A stretch of 64,000 nucleotides of DNA. It comes from Megachile rotundata (Eukaryota; Arthropoda; Insecta; Hymenoptera; Megachilidae). The stretch is from NCBI RefSeq assembly GCF_050947335.1, contig NW_027473315.1, positions 3,906,001 through 3,970,000 of the forward strand, written 5' to 3'. The notes beneath the pieces were generated by a model. It had not been told where the DNA came from. It worked only from the letters and a program-made list of their open reading frames with translations, and did no database searches. A program made the position numbers and the translations under genes. Positions 40,615 through 54,571 of this stretch are shown here, piece by piece (position 1 is the stretch's first letter; each line of letters opens with the position of its first letter).

Positions 40615-43600
40615 TATGTTTGTGATTGTAAGATTGTGATTGTATGATTGTGATTGTATGATTGTGATTGTATGATTGTGAATGAATGATTGTGATTGTA
40701 TGATTGTGACTGTATGATTGTGATAGTATGATTGTTTTTGTATGATTGTGATTCTATAGTAGTAAATGTATGATTGTGATCGTATGGTTGTTATTGTATG
40801 ATTGTTATTGAATGATTGTTTTTGTATGATTGTGATTCTATACTAGTAATTGTATGATTGTGATCGTATGGTTGTTATTGTATGATTGTGATTGAATGAT
40901 TGTGAGTGTATGATTGTGATTGTATGATTGCGATCGTATGATTGTGATTGTATGATTGTGGTTGTATGATTGTGATTGTATGATTGTGATTGTATGATTG
41001 TGATTGTATGATTGTGATTGTACGATTATGATTGTATGTTTGTGATTGTATGATTGTGATTGTATGATTGCGATCGTACGATTGTGATTGTAAGATTGTG
41101 ATTGTATGATTGCGATCGTATGATTGTGATTGCTTGATTGCGATTGTATGATTGTGATTGTATGATTGTGATTGTATGACTGTGATTGTATGATTGTGAT
41201 TGCATGATTGTGATTGTATGATTGTGATTGTATGATTGTGATTGTATGATTGTGATAGTATGATTGTGATTGTATGATTGTTTTTGTATGATTGTGATTC
41301 TATAGTAGTAATTGTATGATTGTGATCGTATGGTTGTTATTGTATGATTGTGATTGAATGCTTGTGAGTGTATGATTGTGATTGTATGATTGTGATTGTA
41401 TGATTGTGATTGAATGATTGTGAGTGTATGATTGTGATTGTATGATTGCGATCGTATGATTGTGATTGTTTGACTGCGATTGTATGATTGTGATTGTAAG
41501 ATTGTGATTGTATGATTGTGATTGTATGATTGTGATCGTATGATTGTTATTGTATGATTGTGGTTGAATGATTGTGAGCGTATTATTGTGATTGTATGAT
41601 TGCGATCGTATGATTGTGATTGCTTGATTGCGATTGTATGATTGTGATTGTATGATTGTGATTGTATGACTGTGATTGTATGATTGTGATTGTACGATTA
41701 TGATTGTATGTTTGTGATTGTATGATTGTGATGGTATGATTGTGATTGTCTGATTGTGGTTGTATGATTGTGATTGTATGATTGCGATCGTATGATTGTG
41801 ATTGTTTGACTGCGATTGTATGATTGTGATTGTAAGATTGTGATTGTATGATTGTGATTGTATGATTGTGATTGTGTGATTGTGATTGTATGATTGTGAT
41901 TGTGTGATAGTGATTGTATGATTGGGATAGTATGATTGTGATTGTATGATTCTGATTGTATGATTGTGAATGAATGATTGTGATTGTATGATTGTGACTG
42001 TATGATTGTGATTGAATGATTGTGAGTGTATGATTGTGATTGTATGATTGCGATCGTATGATTGTGATTGTATGATTGTGGTTGTATGATTGTGATTGTA
42101 TGATTGTGATTGTATGTTTGTGATTGAATGATTGTGAGTGTATGATTGTGATTGTATAATTGTGATTGTATGTTTGTGATTGAATGATTGTGAGTGTATG
42201 ATTGTGATTGTATGATTGCGATCGTATGATTGTGATTGTATGATTGTGGTTGTATGATTGTGATTGTATGATTGTGATTGTATGATTGTGATTGTATGAT
42301 TGTGATTGTACGATTATGATTGTATGTTTGTGATTGTATGATTGTGATGGTATGATTGTGATTGTCTGATTGTGGTTGTATGATTGTGATTGTATGATTG
42401 TGATTTCATGATTGTGATTGTATGATTGTGATTGTATGATTGTGATTGTATGATTGTGATTGTACGATTGTGATTGTATGATTGTGATTGAATGATTGTG
42501 AGTGTATGCTTGCGATTGTATGATTGCGATCGTATGATTGTGATTGCTTGATTGCGATTGTATGATTGTGATTGTATGATTGTGATTGTATGATTGTGAT
42601 TGTATGATTGTGATTGTATGATTGTGATTGTATGATTGTGATTGCATGATTGTGATTGTATGATTGTGATTGTATGATTGTGATTGTATGATTGTGATTG
42701 TATGATTGTGATAGTATGATTGTGATTGTATGATTGTGATTGTATGATTGTGGTTGTATGATTGTGATTGTATGATTGTGATTGTTTGATTGCGATTCTA
42801 TAGTAGTAATTGTATGATTGTGATCGTATGATTGTTATTGTATGATTGTGATTGAATGATTTTGAGAGTATGATTGTGATTGTATGATTGCGAGCGTATG
42901 ATTGCGATTGAATGATTGTGATTGTTTGATTGCGATTGTATGATTGTGATTGTATGATTGTTTTTGTATGATTGTGATTACATAGTAGTAATTGTATGAT
43001 TGTGATTGTATGATTGTTATTGTATGATTGTGATTGAATGATTGTTTTTGTATGATTGTGATTCTATAGTAGTAATTGTATGATTGTGATCGTATGGTTG
43101 TTATTGTATGATTGTGATTGTATGATTGTGATTGTATGATTGTGATTGCATGATTGTGATTGTATGATTGTGATTGTATGATTGTGATTGTACGATTATG
43201 ATTGTATGATTGTGATTGTATGATTGTGATGGTATGATTGTGATTGTATGATTGTGATTGTATGATTGTGATTGTATGATTGTGATTGTATGATTGTGAT
43301 TGTATGATTGTGATTGTATGATTGTGATTGTATGATTGTGATTGTATGATTGTGATTGTATGATTGTGATTGTATGATTGTGATTGCATGATTGTGATTG
43401 TATGATTGTGATTGTATGATTGTGATTGTATGATTGTGATTGTATGATTGTGATTGTATGATTGTGATTGTACGATTATGATTGTATGATTGTGATTGTA
43501 TGATTGTGATGGTATGATTGTGATTGTCTGATTGTTGTTGCATGATTGTGATTGTATGATTGCGATCGGAAGATTGTGATTGTTTGACTGCGATTGTATG

Positions 43601-44898
43601 ATTGTGATTGAAAGATTGTGATTGTATGATTGTGATTGTATGATTGTGATTGCACGATTGTGATTGTATGATTGTGATTGTATGATTGTGATTGTATGAT
43701 TGTGATCGTATGATTGTTATTGTATGATTGTGATTGAATGGTTGTGAGTGTATGATTGAGATTGTATGATTGCGATCGTATGATTGTGATTGCTTGATTG
43801 CGATTGTATTATTGTGATTGTATGATTGTGATCGTATGATTGTTATTGTATGATTGTGAATGAATGATTGTGATTGTATGATTGTGACTGTATGATTGTG
43901 ATAGTATGATTGTTTTTGTATGATTGTGATTCTATAGTAGTAAATGTATGATTGTGATCGTATGGTTGTTATTGTATGATTGTGATTGAATGGTTGTGAG
44001 TGTATGATTGTGATTGTATAATTGTGATTGTATGTTTGTGATTGAATGATTGTGAGTGTATGATTGTGATTGTATGATTGCGATCGTATGATTGTGATTG
44101 TATGATTGTGGTTGTATGATTGTGATTGTATGATTGTGATTGTATGATTGTGATTGTATGATTGTGATTGTACGATTATGATTGTATGTTTGTGATTGTA
44201 TGATTGTGATGGTATGATTGTGATTGTCTGATTGTGGTTGTATGATTGTGATTGTATGATTGTGATTGTATGATTGTGATAGTATGATTGTGATTGTATG
44301 ATTGTTCTTGTATGATTGTGATTCTATAGTAGTAATTGTATGATTGTGATCGTATGATTGTTATTGTATGATTGTGATTGAATGATTGTGATTGCTTGAT
44401 CGCGATTGTATGATTGTGATTGTATGATTGTGATCGTATGATTGTTATTGTATGATTGTGATTGAATGGTTGTGAGTGTATGATTGTGACTGTATGATTG
44501 CGATCGTATGATTGTGATTGCTTGATTGCGATTGTATTATTGTGATTGTATGATTGTGATTGTATGATTGTGGTTGTATGATTGTGATTGTATGATTGTG
44601 ATCGTATGATTGTGATTGTATGATTGTGATTGAATGATTGTGAGTGTATGATTGTGATTGTATGATTGCGATCGTATGATTGTGATTGTTTGATTGCGAT
44701 TCTATAGTAGTAATTGTATGATTGTGATCGTATGATTGTTATTGTATGATTGTGATTGAATGATTTTGAGTGTATGATTGTGATTGTATGATTGCGATCG
44801 TATGATTGTGATTGAATGATTGTGAGTGTATGATTGCGATTGTATGATTGTGATAGTATGATTGTTTTTGTATGATTGTGATTGTATAGTGGGAATTG
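40615..44898. repeat. 4.3-kb tandem higher-order repeat F, copy 1
   Basis: 306 monomers, tandem with 44899-49154. Offsets step through 4,284, 4,368, 4,354, 4,172 and 4,256 bp as whole-monomer gains and losses accumulate. Private markers are TATGTTTGTGATTG followed by TAAG (40615 and 44899) and TATACTAG (40839 and 45123). The 43.1-43.5 kb part has been replaced by near-consensus units. Confidence 0.82.
43233..43386. repeat. Run of eleven perfect consensus monomers
   Basis: Eleven identical TATGATTGTGATTG units, the longest uniform run noticed. One CATG unit follows (43387-43400) and then five more perfect units (43401-43470). The flanking TACGATTATG word is present at 43191 and again at 43471, 280 bp (20 monomers) apart, so the run sits in a small duplication. 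Confidence 0.9.
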
Positions 44899-47800
44899 TA
44901 TGTTTGTGATTGTAAGATTGTGATTGTATGATTGTGATTGTATGATTGTGATTGTATGATTGTGAATGAATGATTGTGATTGTATGATTGTGACTGTATG
45001 ATTGTGATAGTATGATTGTTTTTGTATGATTGTGATTCTATAGTAGTAAATGTATGATTGTGATCGTATGGTTGTTATTGTATGATTGTTATTGAATGAT
45101 TGTTTTTGTATGATTGTGATTCTATACTAGTAATTGTATGATTGTGATCGTATGGTTGTTATTGTATGATTGTGATTGAATGATTGTGAGTGTATGATTA
45201 TGATTGTATGATTGCGATCGTATGATTGTGATTGTATGATTGTGGTTGTATGATTGTGGTTGTATGATTGTGATTGTATGATTGTGATTGTATGATTGTG
45301 ATTGTATGATTGTGATTGTACGATTATGATTGTATGTTTGTGATTGTATGATTGTGATGGTATGATTGTGATTGTCTGATTGTGGTTGTATGGTTGTGAT
45401 TGTATGATTGCGATCGTATGATTGTGATTGTTTGACTGCGATTGTATGATTGTGATTGTAAGATTGTGATTGTATGATTGCGATCGTATGATTGTGATTG
45501 CTTGATTGCGATTGTATGATTGTGATTGTATGATTGTGATTGTATGACTGTGATTGTATGATTGTGATTGCATGATTGTGATTGTATGATTGTGATTGTA
45601 TGATTGTGATTGTATGATTGTGATAGTATGATTGTGATTGTATGATTGTTTTTGTATGATTGTGATTCTATAGTAGTAATTGTATGATTGTGATCGTATG
45701 GTTGTTATTGTATGATTGTGATTGAATGATTGTGAGTGTATGATTGTGATTGTATGATTGTGATTGTATGATTGTGATTGAATGATTGTGAGTGTATGAT
45801 TGTGATTGTATGATTGCGATCGTATGATTGTGATTGTTTGACTGCGATTGTATGATTGTGATTGTAAGATTGTGATTGTATGATTGTGATTGTATGATTG
45901 TGATCGTATGATTGTTATTGTATGATTGTGGTTGAATGATTGTGAGCGTATTATTGTGATTGTATGATTGCGATCGTATGATTGTGATTGCTTGATTGCG
46001 ATTGTATGATTGTGATTGTATGATTGTGATTGTATGACTGTGATTGTATGATTGTGATTGTACGATTATGATTGTATGTTTGTGATTGTATGATTGTGAT
46101 GGTATGATTGTGATTGTCTGATTGTGGTTGTATGATTGTGATTGTATGATTGCGATCGTATGATTGTGATTGTTTGACTGCGATTGTATGATTGTGATTG
46201 TAAGATTGTGATTGTATGATTGTGATTGTATGATTGTGATTGTGTGATTGTGATTGTATGATTGTGATTGTGTGATAGTGATTGTATGATTGGGATAGTA
46301 TGATTGTGATTGTATGATTGTGATTGTATGATTGTGAATGAATGATTGTGATTGTATGATTGTGACTGTATGATTGTGATTGAATGATTGTGAGTGTATG
46401 ATTGTGATTGTATGATTGCGATCGTATGATTGTGATTGTATGATTGTGGTTGTATGATTGTGATTGTATGATTGTGATTGTATGTTTGTGATTGAATGAT
46501 TGTGAGTGTATGATTGTGATTGTATAATTGTGATTGTATGTTTGTGATTGAATGATTGTGAGTGTATGATTGTGATTGTATGATTGCGATCGTATGATTG
46601 TGATTGTATGATTGTGGTTGTATGATTGTGATTGTATGATTGTGATTGTATGATTGTGATTGTATGATTGTGATTGTACGATTATGATTGTATGTTTGTG
46701 ATTGTATGATTGTGATGGTATGATTGTGATTGTCTGATTGTGGTTGTATGATTGTGATTGTATGATTGTGATTTCATGATTGTGATTGTATGATTGTGAT
46801 TGTATGATTGTGATTGTATGATTGTGATTGTACGATTGTGATTGTATGATTGTGATTGAATGATTGTGAGTGTATGCTTGCGATTGTATGATTGCGATCG
46901 TATGATTGTGATTGCTTGATTGCGATTGTATGATTGTGATTGTATGATTGTGATTGTATGATTGTGATTGTATGATTGTGATTGTATGATTGTGATTGCA
47001 TGATTGTGATTGTATGATTGTGATTGTATGATTGTGATTGTATGATTGTGATTGTATGATTGTGATAGTATGATTGTGATTGTATGATTGTGATTGTATG
47101 ATTGTGGTTGTATGATTGTGATTGTATGATTGTGATTGTTTGATTGCGATTCTATAGTAGTAATTGTATGATTGTGATCGTATGATTGTTATTGTATGAT
47201 TGTGATTGAATGATTTTGAGAGTATGATTGTGATTGTATGATTGCGATCGTATGATTGCGATTGAATGATTGTGATTGTTTGATTGCGATTGTATGATTG
47301 TGATTGTATGATTGTTTTTGTATGATTGTGATTACATAGTAGTAATTGTATGATTGTGATTGTATGATTGTTATTGTATGATTGTGATTGAATGATTGTT
47401 TTTGTATGATTGTGATTCTATAGTAGTAATTGTATGATTGTGATCGTATGGTTGTTATTGTATGATTGTGATTGAATGATTATGAGTGTATGATTGTGAT
47501 TGTATAATTGTGATTGTATGTCTGTGATTGAATGATTGTGAGTGTATGATTGTGATTGTATGATTGCGATCGTATGATTGTGATTGTATGATTGTGGTTG
47601 TATGATTGTGATTGTATGATTGTGATTGTATGATTGTGATTGTACGATTATGATTGTATGATTGTGATTGTATGATTGTGATGGTATGATTGTGATTGTC
47701 TGATTGTTGTTGCATGATTGTGATTGTATGATTGCGATCGGAAGATTGTGATTGTTTGACTGCGATTGTATGATTGTGATTGAAAGATTGTGATTGTATG

Positions 47801-49154
47801 ATTGTGATTGTATGATTGTGATTGCACGATTGTGATTGTATGATTGTGATTGTATGATTGTGATTGTATGATTGTGATCGTATGATTGTTATTGTATGAT
47901 TGTGATTGAATGGTTGTGAGTGTATGATTGAGAGTGTATGATTGCGATCGTATGATTGTGATTGCTTGATTGCGATTGTATTATTGTGATTGTATGATTG
48001 TGATCGTATGATTGTTATTGTATGATTGTGAATGAATGATTGTGATTGTATGATTGTGACTGTATGATTGTGATAGTATGATTGTTTTTGTATGATTGTG
48101 ATTCTATAGTAGTAAATGTATGATTGTGATCGTATGGTTGTTATTGTATGATTGTGATTGAATGGTTGTGAGTGTATGATTGTGATTGTATAATTGTGAT
48201 TGTATGTTTGTGATTGAATGATTGTGAGTGTATGATTGTGATTGTATGATTGCGATCGTATGATTGTGATTGTATGATTGTGGTTGTATGATTGTGATTG
48301 TATGATTGTGATTGTATGATTGTGATTGTATGATTGTGATTGTACGATTATGATTGTATGTTTGTGATTGTATGATTGTGATGGTATGATTGTGATTGTC
48401 TGATTGTGGTTGTATGATTGTGATTGTATGATTGCGATCGTATGATTGTGATTGTATGATTGTGATTGTATGATTGTGATTGCATGATCGTGATTGTATG
48501 ATTGTGATTGTATGATTGTGATTGTATGATTGTGATAGTATGATTGTGATTGTATGATTGTTCTTGTATGATTGTGATTCTATAGTAGTAATTGTATGAT
48601 TGTGATCGTATGATTGTTATTGTATGATTGTGATTGAATGATTGTGATTGCTTGATCGCGATTGTATGATTGTGATTGTATGATTGTGATCGTATGATTG
48701 TTATTGTATGATTGTGATTGAATGGTTGTGAGTGTATGATTGTGACTGTATGATTGCGATCGTATGATTGTGATTGCTTGATTGCGATTGTATTATTGTG
48801 ATTGTATGATTGTGATTGTATGATTGTGGTTGTATGATTGTGATTGTATGATTGTGATCGTATGATTGTGATTGTATGATTGTGATTGAATGATTGTGAG
48901 TGTATGATTGTGATTGTATGATTGCGATCGTATGATTGTGATTGTTTGATTGCGATTCTATAGTAGTAATTGTATGATTGTGATCGTATGATTGTTATTG
49001 TATGATTGTGATTGAATGATTTTGAGTGTATGATTGTGATTGTATGATTGCGATCGTATGATTGTGATTGAATGATTGTGAGTGTATGATTGCGATTGTA
49101 TGATTGTGATAGTATGATTGTTTTTGTATGATTGTGATTGTATAGTGGGAATTG
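44899..49154. repeat. 4.3-kb tandem higher-order repeat F, copy 2
   Basis: 304-monomer copy of 40615-44898. The junction at 44899 joins the TATAGTGGGAATTG unit to TATGTTTG; the same TATAGTGGG unit at 49141 ends copy 2. Its middle part is copied again at 51.5-54.6 kb. Confidence 0.82.
45739..48789. repeat. Higher-order block G, copy 1
   Basis: 3,051 bp matching 51521-54571 at a constant +5,782 bp (413 monomers) at all landmarks checked: GAGCG at 45944 and 51726, TTCA at 46773 and 52555, and frames 46774-47001 and 47455-47715 with exact counterparts. A visible difference is GAGAGTA here versus GAGTGTA in copy 2 (near 47218). Confidence 0.86.
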
Positions 49155-49308
49155 TATGATTGTGATTGTATGATTGTGATTGTATGATTGTGATTGAATG
49201 ATTGTGGGGGTATGATTGTGATTGTATGATTGCGATCGTATGATTGTGATTGTTTGACTGCGATTGTAAGATTGTGATTGTATGATTGCGATCGTATGAT
49301 TTTGATTG
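48805..49308. repeat. 504-bp tandem duplication, copy 1
   Basis: 36 monomers repeated directly at 49309-49812. Both carry the rare TATAGTGGGAATTG unit (49141 and 49645). Copy 1 has GTGGGGG where copy 2 has GTGAGGG (near 49205). Confidence 0.86.
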
Positions 49309-49812
49309 TATGATTGTGATTGTATGATTGTGGTTGTATGATTGTGATTGTATGATTGTGATCGTATGATTGTGATTGTATGATTGTGATTGAATGATTG
49401 TGAGTGTATGATTGTGATTGTATGATTGCGATCGTATGATTGTGATTGTTTGATTGCGATTCTATAGTAGTAATTGTATGATTGTGATCGTATGATTGTT
49501 ATTGTATGATTGTGATTGAATGATTTTGAGTGTATGATTGTGATTGTATGATTGCGATCGTATGATTGTGATTGAATGATTGTGAGTGTATGATTGCGAT
49601 TGTATGATTGTGATAGTATGATTGTTTTTGTATGATTGTGATTGTATAGTGGGAATTGTATGATTGTGATTGTATGATTGTGATTGTATGATTGTGATTG
49701 AATGATTGTGAGGGTATGATTGTGATTGTATGATTGCGATCGTATGATTGTGATTGTTTGACTGCGATTGTAAGATTGTGATTGTATGATTGCGATCGTA
49801 TGATTTTGATTG
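49309..49812. repeat. 504-bp tandem duplication, copy 2
   Basis: Direct copy of 48805-49308. Both copies end with a TATGATTTTGATTG unit. Its right part overlaps the start of block E copy 3. Confidence 0.86.
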
Positions 49813-51058
49813 TATGATTGTGGTTGTATGATTGTGATTGTATGATTGTGATTGTATGATTGTGATGGTATGATTGTGATTGTCTGATTGTGGTTGTATG
49901 ATTGTGATTGTATGATTGCGATCGTATGATTGTGATTGTTTGACTGCGATTGTATGATTGTGATTGTAAGATTGTGATTGTATGATTGTGATTGTATGAT
50001 TGTGATTTCATGATTGTGATTGTATGATAGTGATTGTATGATTGTGATTGTACGATTGTGATTGTATGATTGTGATTGAATGGTTGTGAGTGTATGATTG
50101 TGATTGTATGATTGCGATCGTATGATTGTGATTGCTTGATTGCGATTGTATTATTGTGATTGTATGATTGTGATTGTATGATTGTGGTTGTATGATTGTG
50201 ATTGTATGATTGTTATTGTATGATTGTGGTTGAATGATTGTGAGCGTATTATTGTGATTGTATGATTGCGATCGTATGATTGTGATTGTTTGACTGCGAT
50301 TGTATGATTGTGATTGTAAGATTGTGATTGTATGATTGTGATTGTATGATTGTGATTGTTTGATTGTGATTGTATGATTGGGAGAGTATGATTGTGATTG
50401 TATGATTGTGATTGTATGATTGTGAATGAATGATTGTGATTGTATGATTGTGACTGTATGATTGTGATAGTATGATTGTTTTTGTATGATTGTGATTCTA
50501 TAGTAGTAAATGTATGATTGTGATCGTATTGTTGTTATTGTATGATTGTGATTGAATGATTGTTTTTGTATGATTGTGATTCTATAGTAGTAATTGTATG
50601 ATTGTGATCGTATGGTTGTTATTGTATGATTGTGATTGAATGATTGTGAGTGTATGATTGTGATTGTATGATTGTGATTGTATGATTGTGATTGAATGAT
50701 TGTGAGTGTATGATTGTGATTGTATGATTGCGATCGTATGATTGTGATTGTTTGACTGCGATTGTATGATTGTGATTGTAAGATTGTGATTGTATGATTG
50801 TGATTGTATGATTGTGATCGTATGATTGTTATTGTATGATTGTGGTTGAATGATTGTGAGCGTATTATTGTGATTGTATGATTGCGATCGTATGATTGTG
50901 ATTGCTTGATTGCGATTGTATGATTGTGATTGTATGATTGTGATTGTATGACTGTGATTGTATGATTGTGATTGTACGATTATGATTGTATGTTTGTGAT
51001 TGTATGATTGTGATGGTATGATTGTGATTGTCTGATTGTGGTTGTATGATTGTGATTG
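49729..51058. repeat. Higher-order block E, copy 3
   Basis: Matches 34399-35742 at +15,330 bp, then +15,316 bp after loss of one GACTG unit near 50460. It is followed at 51059 by a CGATCG unit where copy 2 has a consensus unit. Confidence 0.78.
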
Positions 51059-51520
51059 TATGATTGCGATCGTATGATTGTGATTGCTTGATTGCGATTG
51101 TATGATTGTGATAGTATGATTGTGATGGTATGATTGTGATTGTATGATTGTGATTTTATAATTATGATTGTATGATTGTGATTGCATGATTGTGATTGTA
51201 TGATTGTGATTGCATGATTGTGATTGTATGATTGTGATAGTATGATTGTTTTTGTATGATTGTGATTGTATAGTAGTAAATGTATGATTGTGATCGTATA
51301 GTTGTTATTGTATGATTGTGATTGAATGATTGTGAGTGTATGATTGTGATTGTATGATTGTGATTGTATGATTGTGATTGAATGATTGTGAGTGTATGAT
51401 TGTGATTGTATGATTGCGATCGTATGATTGTGATTGTTTGACTGCGATTGTATGATTGTGATTGCATGATTGTGATTGTATGATTGTGATTGTATGATTG
51501 TGATTGTATGATTGTGATAG

Positions 51521-54500
51521 TATGATTGTGATTGTATGATTGTGATTGTATGATTGTGATGGAATGATTGTGAGTGTATGATTGTGATTGCATGATTGCG
51601 ATCGTATGATTGTGATTGTTTGACTGCGATTGTATGATTGTGATTGTAAGATTGTGATTGTATGATTGTGATTGTATGATTGTGATCGTATGATTGTTAT
51701 TGTATGATTGTGGTTGAATGATTGTGAGCGTATTATTGTGATTGTATGATTGCGATCGTATGATTGTGATTGCTTGATTGCGATTGTATGATTGTGATTG
51801 TATGATTGTGATTGTATGACTGTGATTGTATGATTGTGATTGTACGATTATGATTGTATGTTTGTGATTGTATGATTGTGATGGTATGATTGTGATTGTC
51901 TGATTGTGGTTGTATGATTGTGATTGTATGATTGCGATCGTATGATTGTGATTGTTTGACTGCGATTGTATGATTGTGATTGTAAGATTGTGATTGTATG
52001 ATTGTGATTGTATGATTGTGATTGTGTGATTGTGATTGTATGATTGTGATTGTGTGATAGTGATTGTATGATTGGGATAGTATGATTGTGATTGTATGAT
52101 TGTGATTGTATGATTGTGAATGAATGATTGTGATTGTATGATTGTGACTGTATGATTGTGATTGAATGATTGTGAGTGTATGATTGTGATTGTATGATTG
52201 CGATCGTATGATTGTGATTGTATGATTGTGGTTGTATGATTGTGATTGTATGATTGTGATTGTATGTTTGTGATTGAATGATTGTGAGTGTATGATTGTG
52301 ATTGTATAATTGTGATTGTATGTTTGTGATTGAATGATTGTGAGTGTATGATTGTGATTGTATGATTGCGATCGTATGATTGTGATTGTACGATTGTGGT
52401 TGTATGATTGTGATTGTATGATTGTGATTGTATGATTGTGATAGTATGATTGTGATTGTACGATTATGATTGTATGTTTGTGATTGTATGATTGTGATGG
52501 TATGATTGTGATTGTCTGATTGTGGTTGTATGATTGTGATTGTATGATTGTGATTTCATGATTGTGATTGTATGATTGTGATTGTATGATTGTGATTGTA
52601 TGATTGTGATTGTACGATTGTGATTGTATGATTGTGATTGAATGATTGTGAGTGTATGCTTGCGATTGTATGATTGCGATCGTATGATTGTGATTGCTTG
52701 ATTGCGATTGTATGATTGTGATTGTATGATTGTGATTGTATGATTGTGATTGTATGATTGTGATTGTATGATTGTGATTGCATGATTGTGATTGTATGAT
52801 TGTGATTGTATGATTGTGATTGTATGATTGTGATTGTATGATTGTGATAGTATGATTGTGATTGTATGATTGTGATTGTATGATTGTGGTTGTATGATTG
52901 TGATTGTATGATTGTGATTGTTTGATTGCGATTCTATAGTAGTAATTGTATGATTGTGATCGTATGATTGTTATTGTATGATTGTGATTGAATGATTTTG
53001 AGTGTATGATTGTGATTGTATGATTGCGATCGTATGATTGCGATTGAATGATTGTGATTGTTTGATTGCGATTGTATGATTGTGATTGTATGATTGTTTT
53101 TGTATGATTGTGATTACATAGTAGTAATTGTATGATTGTGATTGTATGATTGTTATTGTATGATTGTGATTGAATGATTGTTTTTGTATGATTGTGATTC
53201 TATAGTAGTAATTGTATGATTGTGATCGTATGGTTGTTATTGTATGATTGTGATTGAATGATTATGAGTGTATGATTGTGATTGTATAATTGTGATTGTA
53301 TGTCTGTGATTGAATGATTGTGAGTGTATGATTGTGATTGTATGATTGCGATCGTATGATTGTGATTGTATGATTGTGGTTGTATGATTGTGATTGTATG
53401 ATTGTGATTGTATGATTGTGATTGTACGATTATGATTGTATGATTGTGATTGTATGATTGTGATGGTATGATTGTGATTGTCTGATTGTTGTTGCATGAT
53501 TGTGATTGTATGATTGCGATCGGAAGATTGTGATTGTTTGACTGCGATTGTATGATTGTGATTGAAAGATTGTGATTGTATGATTGTGATTGTATGATTG
53601 TGATTGCACGATTGTGATTGTATGATTGTGATTGTATGATTGTGATTGTATGATTGTGATCGTATGATTGTTATTGTATGATTGTGATTGAATGGTTGTG
53701 AGTGTATGATTGAGATTGTATGATTGCGATCGTATGATTGTGATTACTTGATTGCGATTGTATTATTGTGATTGTATGATTGTGATCGTATGATTGTTAT
53801 TGTATGATTGTGAATGAATGATTGTGATTGTATGATTGTGACTGTATGATTGTGATAGTATGATTGTTTTTGTATGATTGTGATTCTATAGTAGTAAATG
53901 TATGATTGTGATCGTATGGTTGTTATTGTATGATTGTGATTGAATGGTTGTGAGTGTATGATTGTGATTGTATAATTGTGATTGTATGTTTGTGATTGAA
54001 TGATTGTGAGTGTATGATTGTGATTGTATGATTGCGATCGTATGATTGTGATTGTATGATTGTGGTTGTATGATTGTGATTGTATGATTGTGATTGTATG
54101 ATTGTGATTGTATGATTGTGATTGTACGATTATGATTGTATGTTTGTGATTGTATGATTGTGATGGTATGATTGTGATTGTCTGATTGTGGTTGTATGAT
54201 TGTGATTGTATGATTGCGATCGTATGATTGTGATTGTATGATTGTGATTGTATGATTGTGATTGCATGATTGTGATTGTATGATTGTGATTGTATGATTG
54301 TGATTGTATGATTGTGATAGTATGATTGTGATTGTATGATTGTTCTTGTATGATTGTGATTCTATAGTAGTAATTGTATGATTGTGATCGTATGATTGTT
54401 ATTGTATGATTGTGATTGAATGATTGTGATTGCTTGATCGCGATTGTATGATTGTGATTGTATGATTGTGATCGTATGATTGTTATTGTATGATTGTGAT

Positions 54501-54571
54501 TGAATGGTTGTGAGTGTATGATTGTGACTGTATGATTGCGATCGTATGATTGTGATTGCTTGATTGCGATT
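51521..54571. repeat. Higher-order block G, copy 2
   Basis: Partner of 45739-48789. After 54571 it passes to the CTATAGTAG word, where copy 1 continues with TATTATTG. Confidence 0.86.
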
